From positions 8,139,501 to 8,203,500 of the forward strand of contig NC_083519.1 in NCBI RefSeq assembly GCF_032362555.1: a stretch of DNA of 64,000 bases, written 5' to 3'. Within the stretch, counting starts at the first letter, position 1. Each line of letters begins with the position of its first letter. The notes below the pieces were generated by a model, which was given only the letters and a program-made list of their open reading frames with translations, did no database searches and was not told the origin of the DNA. The stretch comes from Amyelois transitella. Lineage: Eukaryota; Arthropoda; Insecta; Lepidoptera; Pyralidae. The position numbers and the translations under genes are program-made. This document shows positions 60,501 through 64,000 of the stretch, piece by piece.

Positions 60501-62009
60501 GCCTTTTACGACATCCACGGGAAAGAGATGGAGTGGTCCTATTCTTTTTTGTATTGGTGCCGGGAACCACACGGCACTTAAAAAAGTAAAGACTTATAAT
60601 GCGAAATAACAATGCAGTGATCGAGACAAGTGGAATGATGTATTCTATGGCTATTCCTCCGAGAAAGAGAACTGATTTAATGAATGTATGTGTGTATACT
60701 ACATATCTGAGTAGCCAAATCTGATAGACCTATAAACTCTTCTTCCGTGACAGTCCGGCCGAAATATACAAAATTATGAAGCGACAGTTCAATACAAATT
60801 GCTTCCGAGTCAGACGCAAAATAATTTGTTAAATTATTGTAATTTGGATATGATTTTAACGTTAAAGTGAGCGAAGCGGAGGCCATTAATTTGTCCAGCA
60901 TTAATTGAGGCGGTCGACGGACAAATAAACTTGATTTTTAAACGTAAACTAAGCTTTCACGCTAGTCCTGTGCCGAAGAAAAAACAGTGAGCCAGCTGTT
61001 TCTCTCCTCGTGCTGACTTCAAAACATCAGCTATTCTTATCTGGATAAATATTGCGTCCAAGTCTTGTGAATTGGCTTTGACTATCCCATAAGATGAAGG
61101 TGTGTGGATTAAATTAAATTAGCACTTGTTAGCTTATTCAAAGTTAATTACCGTGGCTTTGGATGAGAGAATAGAAAACCTGATAAAAGGACAGATCAAG
61201 AGTACGCTAAACCGACGAGCATGTATGAATTAATAAATATATACGACACACATTATACAAATTGAGTTCTGAGCCTCGTAATAATTTCGAGACTTGAGTT
61301 ACGAGATACTTATTCAACTCAATTAAGAGAATTATGAATGTAAATGAAGCGAAAGAACTATGCAGTGATCGTGGCAAGTCGAACGAATTTAAGTCATTTC
61401 TCAGTCAGTCCAAAGAAATCTCTGCTCCTCCAGTTAAGAGTCGTGGAATATTATACCTGTCATAATATCGTATATAAAAAATTCTCGTGTAACAATGTTC
61501 GTTCCCGTACTCCTCCGAAACGGCTTGACCGATTCTCATTAAATTTTGTGAGCATATTGAGTAGGTCTGAGAATCCAACATCAATTTTTCATACCCCTTA
61601 GTGATAAGTGTTGTCCACCCTTAACATTTTTTTTTACTAGAACATACATACATACATACATATCATCACGTCTATATCCCTTACGGGGTAGACAGAGCCA
61701 ACAGTCTTGAAAAGACTGAATTTTACTAGAAATTGCTTAAAAAATATTTATAAGGCAAAACAACGTTTGTTGGGACAGCTACTAATTATGATGAAAAATA
61801 CCTCTTTGACAATAGAATGTTGCTCCAGATAGACATAAGATTCGCAAGGAATCTCCGTGGACGAGTCGAAGTGATGTGGTGAACAGGTTTCATTGCCAGT
61901 GGAGTTGGTGAAGGGTGCGTACCGTACACACTTGTAGGGGTTTCCCTCGGGGTCGTGGGGAATCGTGAAGTTGATGTCGTGAGCTTCAGGACACTCGGGT
62001 ATCTCGCAT
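45553..62009 (-). CDS. SLC22-type organic cation transporter, 5' partial
   Basis: Five exons join in frame: 62009-61802, 58001-57746, 47941-47309, 46500-46322 and 45744-45553 (488 residues). Exon 62009 begins two bases into a codon, so at least one upstream exon, with the N-terminus and first transmembrane helix, lies beyond the window. The Cys-rich extracellular loop (CEIPECPE...CSPHHF...IPCESYVY) with N-glycosylation sequons is present. MFS signatures include GLLSDKFGRRVAL, LTESFRWYFSKGRYEEGL and FLDRFGRKKVIA, and the C-terminal LPETNNMKLPDSLREAQ is characteristic. The family carries organic cations, carnitine or anions across the plasma membrane; the substrate cannot be told. The intron between 47942 and 57745 holds the nested transposon complex. 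Confidence 0.9.
45960..46135 (+). repeat. Repeat A copy in a transporter intron
   Basis: (CATA)n start, 'gatcacgtctatatccctag', 'attgagattcaaatagtgac', truncated at the end. A second, very decayed copy precedes it (about 45775-45890). Confidence 0.65.
50678..50731 (+). repeat. 19-bp tandem repeat, 2.8 units
   Basis: Unit 'gtaaccataatgtaattat' repeated twice exactly (50678-50696, 50697-50715), then a partial third unit. Confidence 0.85.
51215..51470 (-). repeat. Repeat D fragment
   Basis: Complementary to part of 7640-7870, sharing 'tgagattagcgcgttcaaac' and 'atatagcctaaagcct'. Its left end ('cccgggacttcgttcgcgtg') is typical of insect retro-element tails. Confidence 0.6.
52155..54572 (+). 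mobile_element. Complete piggyBac element (2,418 bp) with TTAA flanks
   Basis: TTAA flanks both sides (52151-52154 and 54573-54576). The terminal inverted repeats are 13 bp and perfect, CCCAGATAAGCCT and its complement. Subterminal copies of TACTGTCCTA(T/C)ATATAGGACAG-like palindromes occur at 52167-52192, 52515-52537 and 54417-54440. It encodes an uninterrupted transposase with one short intron and has its own AATAAA (54354). Perfect ends, an intact catalytic gene and an intact target duplication suggest recent insertion and possible activity. Confidence 0.9.
52359..54296 (+). CDS. piggyBac transposase, intact, 575 residues
   Basis: Two exons, 52359-52372 and 52583-54296, join as MANDRPLAAHEILDALENVS. 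The N-terminus is acidic, then basic (TKRRRTYAWRKRD). The DDE_Tnp_1_7 core follows. The three family catalytic aspartates are visible at about D250 (HYSVDEAMIPYYGRHG), D335 (YHVVFDNFFTG) and D448 (GRVDRSDENISHYR). The C-terminal Cys-rich zinc-binding domain is complete (CRQCHKKCLTRCKKCDVGVC followed by VKCFETYHS). The enzyme excises and inserts the element at TTAA. It may instead be a young domesticated copy, but the matching terminal repeats argue for a mobile gene. No stop or frameshift was found. Confidence 0.9.
54678..56017. mobile_element. Retro-element fragment inserted in the foldback left arm
   Basis: It is absent from the right arm, which reads straight from the complement of 'atgactga' to 'tttttatatat'. 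It starts 'ctagctttccgcccgcggct' and ends 'agtaacggaagagttttata' plus a (TA)n stretch, both typical of insect retro-element tails. A unit with 'cccccccttgggggttga' and 'cttcttagtgctc' occurs twice (near 55575 and 55853). A different fragment (about 55395-55560) sits between. No coding frame is recognised. Confidence 0.6.
56553..56882 (-). pseudogene. Spliced C-terminal remnant in the foldback loop
   Basis: On the minus strand an open stretch from about 56882 to 56753 reads TTNYFTPENNGWTLEDNQYR then FHWFDGDQLPGFVSESLHEP. A GTACCG donor follows, then an acceptor (tttttacag) leads to 56671-56553: ENAASNDNLTDDEDDDLSRQ, then YRDLINDENSNDYF and DDEDD before a stop. The two parts join in frame. The protein end is strongly acidic. 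It may be the C-terminus of the element's transposase; I do not recognise the family. The right arm contains a diverged version of the same 3' end (YYFDDENY, stop), so the arm begins inside the coding region. Confidence 0.5.
58594..58664. repeat. Hairpin with 31-bp arms
   Basis: The left arm contains AATGACTAACCCATTAGACA and the right arm is its complement with one mismatch. The 9-nt loop is CTGCGCTAC. It lies next to a decayed repeat A. Confidence 0.8.
58751..58952 (+). mobile_element. Probable solo LTR, 202 bp
   Basis: Begins TGTGAAACCACGG, contains a 12-bp hairpin-like 'ccacgtgg', has AATAAA near its end (58928-58933) and terminates ATATACA, i.e. TG...CA ends. It separates a decayed repeat A end from a repeat B tail. 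Internal retroviral sequence is absent. The boundaries are inferred. Confidence 0.5.
58953..59070 (-). repeat. Repeat B tail
   Basis: (CATA)n, 'aatcacgcctctttcccgga', 'cgcttcatccacattcataa'. Nearly identical to the copy at 18595, suggesting recent spread. Confidence 0.75.
59285..59690 (-). repeat. SINE C, full length
   Basis: Minus-strand head with A-box 'tggtcgaattggtaaggtgc' and B-box 'agttccaatcccacc' (59605-59682), then the body to 'ccagagtgataaggatgcaa' at the left end. It is the clearest tRNA-derived head of the family. Confidence 0.72.
60320..60575 (+). repeat. Repeat A, near-consensus full copy
   Basis: Starts with (CATA), 'tatggtcacgtctatatccc', and ends 'gggaaccacacggcac'. Few differences from other copies are visible, so it is a good reference for the family. 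Confidence 0.8.
61225..61385 (+). repeat. SINE E and repeat B fragments
   Basis: 61225-61315 contains 'acaaattgagttctgagcct' and 'gacttgagttacgagatact' of SINE E. 61325-61385 has 'gaatgtaaatgaagcgaaag' of repeat B. Confidence 0.55.
61470..61785 (+). repeat. Repeat F interrupted by a repeat A fragment
   Basis: 'aaacggcttgaccgattctc' and 'ttttgtgagcatattgagta' match 50335-50400. The end ('caaaacaacgtttgttggga') resumes after a repeat A fragment at about 61640-61720. Confidence 0.6.
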
Positions 62010-62559
62010 CTGGAAAGGGAAGCGTTGTCGTAGGTCAAGTTTTGATAAAGTCTTTTTAAATATACACGTTTTTTAATGGGATAGAAAGAGCAAAGATTCA
62101 AAGCCACTTTCAGATGGATGGCTTAAAGAATTGAAATTTTGACAAGATAAGTAGATCTTACTTTGGTGTATCCACTAAATAAATCCTATATTATAACCAG
62201 AAGGACATATGGTACTTTTTATCCTGATAAAAACTATAGTTCCAGGGGAACTTCTGGGGGATTTCTAATAAAAATCTGTAACCTTTGTTTGTTTGTTTGT
62301 AATATCTTTATTGCACCGATATTTACACAGTTACAAGAAATAGTACATACTTATAAAAGAAAGAAATAACTTTCAATGGCGGACTTATCCCATGCAGGGA
62401 TCTCTTCCCGTCAACCGGTAAATAACTATTAAGACACTAGTTGATTAATTTAAAAAACGGCAAGTAGCTGTGTTATTAGGAATAATATTTGAAGGTGGCG
62501 CTAAACTCGCGCGTGCGAAACTGAGGGTAGAAGCAAGTAATAAATGAATGAATGAATGA

Positions 62560-62808
62560 ATTAAATATATATACTATGAGACAAATTGCACAGATTGAGT
62601 TAGCCTCGAAGTAAGTTCGAAACTTGTGTTACGAGATACTAACTTAACGATACTTTTTTTATAATAAATACTTATATAGGTAGATCAACATCCAAGACCC
62701 AGGTCAATCAGAGAAAGTTCGTTTGTCATCATGCCCTGACCGGAATTCGAACCCGGGACCTCCGGTGACACAGACAAGCGCACTACCGCTGCGCCAGAGA
62801 GGCCGTGT
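62560..62808 (-). repeat. SINE E, full length, tRNA-derived
   Basis: On the minus strand 62806-62735 reads like a tRNA: A box 'tggcgcagcggtagtgcgc', B box 'gggttcgaattcc'. The body has 'ggtcttggatgttgatctac' and 'tcaatctgtgcaatttgtct', ending in (TTCA/ATTA)-type repeats. It folds imperfectly as a tRNA, and the repeated body shows it is a SINE and not a tRNA gene. Fragments lie at 35225 and 61225. Confidence 0.75.
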
Positions 62809-62917
62809 TTTACGTCATAATAAAAAGTGAAACACCGACAGTTTTTCGCGCGATAAATACGGCGTCGCGCGTGCTATGCTAGCCACGAAGCACCCGTATA
62901 ATTATCCCTTGAATTCA

Positions 62918-63110
62918 TACATACATACATACATATGGTCACGTCTAAATCCCTTGCGGGACAGACAGAGCCAACAGTCTGGAAAAGACTGAATGGCCAC
63001 GTTCAGCTATTTGGCTTAATGATAGAATTGAGATTCGAATAGTGACAGGTTGCTAGCCTATCGCCTAAAAAAGAATCCCAAGTTTGTGAGCCTATCCCTT
63101 AGTCGCCGTC
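62918..63110 (+). repeat. Repeat A copy, 3' truncated
   Basis: (CATA)4, 'tatggtcacgtctaaatccc', 'gattcgaatagtgacaggtt', ending in 'cctatcccttagtcgcc'. Confidence 0.75.
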
Positions 63111-64000
63111 CCTTGAATTCATTGTTTGAAAAGTTCATGATGCATGTTGGGTCCAACAAACGCATATCTAATCCACAATGGTACGAATAGGTACGCAAAA
63201 GCAAGGTAAACCATTGTATTTGCTTGACCGGAAATAAACTCAACTGTTTTTTTTAAACTGTTTTTCGATTACTTATATAAAATATTTTTTTTACTCAATA
63301 AGTGACTGTTAGACAACGCACAGCCGGTTAAGATAGGAAGACAAATCTTGTTTTGTAGAGGAAATGTAGAGAAGTGTTACTACTGTTTTTTTATGCCATA
63401 GAATCCCGAGTTATATAACCTTTCCCTTGATTGGCTTTTACGATCTGCAGGAAACTTCTTTATTTTCATATATCTTGAAATATATATTAACGAGTGACAC
63501 AGATTTATCGAATTAAGATACCGCTTAGGTGGCACCAAAATATCTACGTAGTAAATAAAGTAAAAATAAAAGAAAACCTTTATTATTTCCAATTTATGTA
63601 GATTTAATAAGCAAAGTTAAAGATAAAAATTATTTTTACATAATATATTAAACTATTTTTATTAACTACAATTTTTTTGATAGAATTATTACACAAGAAA
63701 TCCTGGAGGTTATTTGGAAGGCGTTTACGGGTCTGAACCTAACATGAAGAGGCCCTTGAGTTCATTTTGGATTAAAGTGAGATGGCTGCACCCATGGAGA
63801 TCTGTCCCCTCAAGTGCCATTATGGACAGTCCTCGACACCAGCCAAACTGTTTCCAGAGAGATTAACAAGGTTTGGATCATTCGGATGGGATGTTAGTGG
63901 ACCGGACTGCTGGTTTATGGAGTGAGATACGGACATCGACCTCGAAATTATCTCTCATGTTATGTATTAGTTATGTATTTTATCTTGAATGAGAACCCCT

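Larger units (their letters stand above)
58002..61801. other. First visible transporter intron, repeat-rich
   Basis: No gene supported. It contains a hairpin (58594-58664), a probable solo LTR (58751-58952), a repeat B tail, SINE C, repeat A and SINE E pieces listed separately, and a repeat F copy (61470-61785) split by a repeat A fragment. A 74-codon frame at 60677-60901 (minus) is AT-rich and was not accepted. Confidence 0.5.
62010..64000. other. Right edge of the window, inside a transporter intron
   Basis: No missing transporter exon could be found. It holds SINE E (62560-62808), a repeat A copy (62918-63110) and AT-rich sequence. The last about 320 bp (63680-64000) are less AT-rich and resemble no family here; several frames are broken, and it may be a truncated element. 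Confidence 0.45.

Noticed and set aside
60677-60901. 74-codon minus-strand frame starting with ATG (MLDKLMASASLTLTLKSYPN)
   Set aside because: No family resemblance, ends in repeat-like (CATA) sequence, and has no splice context. Cannot be excluded but not supported.
62735-62806. tRNA gene on the minus strand
   Set aside because: It has good A and B boxes, but the acceptor stem does not pair well and it continues into a body that recurs elsewhere, so it is a SINE head.

Overview
This is an AT-rich (roughly two-thirds A+T) stretch of an insect nuclear genome, almost certainly from a moth or butterfly. Genes have short phase-consistent exons with GT-AG introns, and the non-coding space is crowded with (TATG)n-tailed repeats, tRNA-derived SINEs and RTE-like LINE tails that are common in Lepidoptera. 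Homologies come from recognising motifs by eye; no database search was run.

Seven host genes can be assembled, left to right. (1) A minus-strand three-exon gene for an unrecognised four-transmembrane protein (2044-11208). (2) A plus-strand six-exon FAD amine (polyamine) oxidase (16760-20614), with a dead duplicate of exon 1 in its first intron. (3) A minus-strand eight-exon HINFP (histone H4 transcription factor) orthologue (23542-29819). (4) A divergently placed, intronless ribose-phosphate pyrophosphokinase (31047-32075). (5) A minus-strand SRFBP1/BUD22-type nucleolar protein (36373-38720). (6) Divergent from it, ribosomal protein L36 (39547-41965). (7) A minus-strand SLC22-type organic cation transporter (45553-62009) whose first exon lies beyond the right edge. 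HINFP/PRPS and SRFBP1/RpL36 are head-to-head pairs. PRPP synthesis, histone transcription, ribosome biogenesis and a ribosomal protein are all growth-linked housekeeping functions; no operon-like organisation is implied.

The most unusual part is 51.9-57.7 kb, inside a roughly 10-kb intron of the transporter. A copy of the common (TATG)n-tailed repeat was invaded by a large foldback element with arms of about 770 bp. The left arm was then invaded by a complete piggyBac element (2,418 bp, intact 575-residue transposase, perfect 13-bp terminal repeats, TTAA on both sides) and separately by a retro-element fragment. The right arm still holds the empty single-TTAA site. Other notable structures are a head-to-head LTR pair (44470-44848), a pogo-like element carrying many ACTTGATCCC motifs (21984-23148), an hAT-type MITE with an exact 8-bp target duplication (13944-14374), and a 45-bp near-perfect palindrome upstream of PRPS (30556-30600).

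Repeat families used below: A = (TATG)n-tailed repeat of about 250 bp; B = RTE-like LINE 3' end, also ending in (TATG)n; C = tRNA-derived SINE; D and F = short dispersed retro-element tails; E = a second tRNA-derived SINE.
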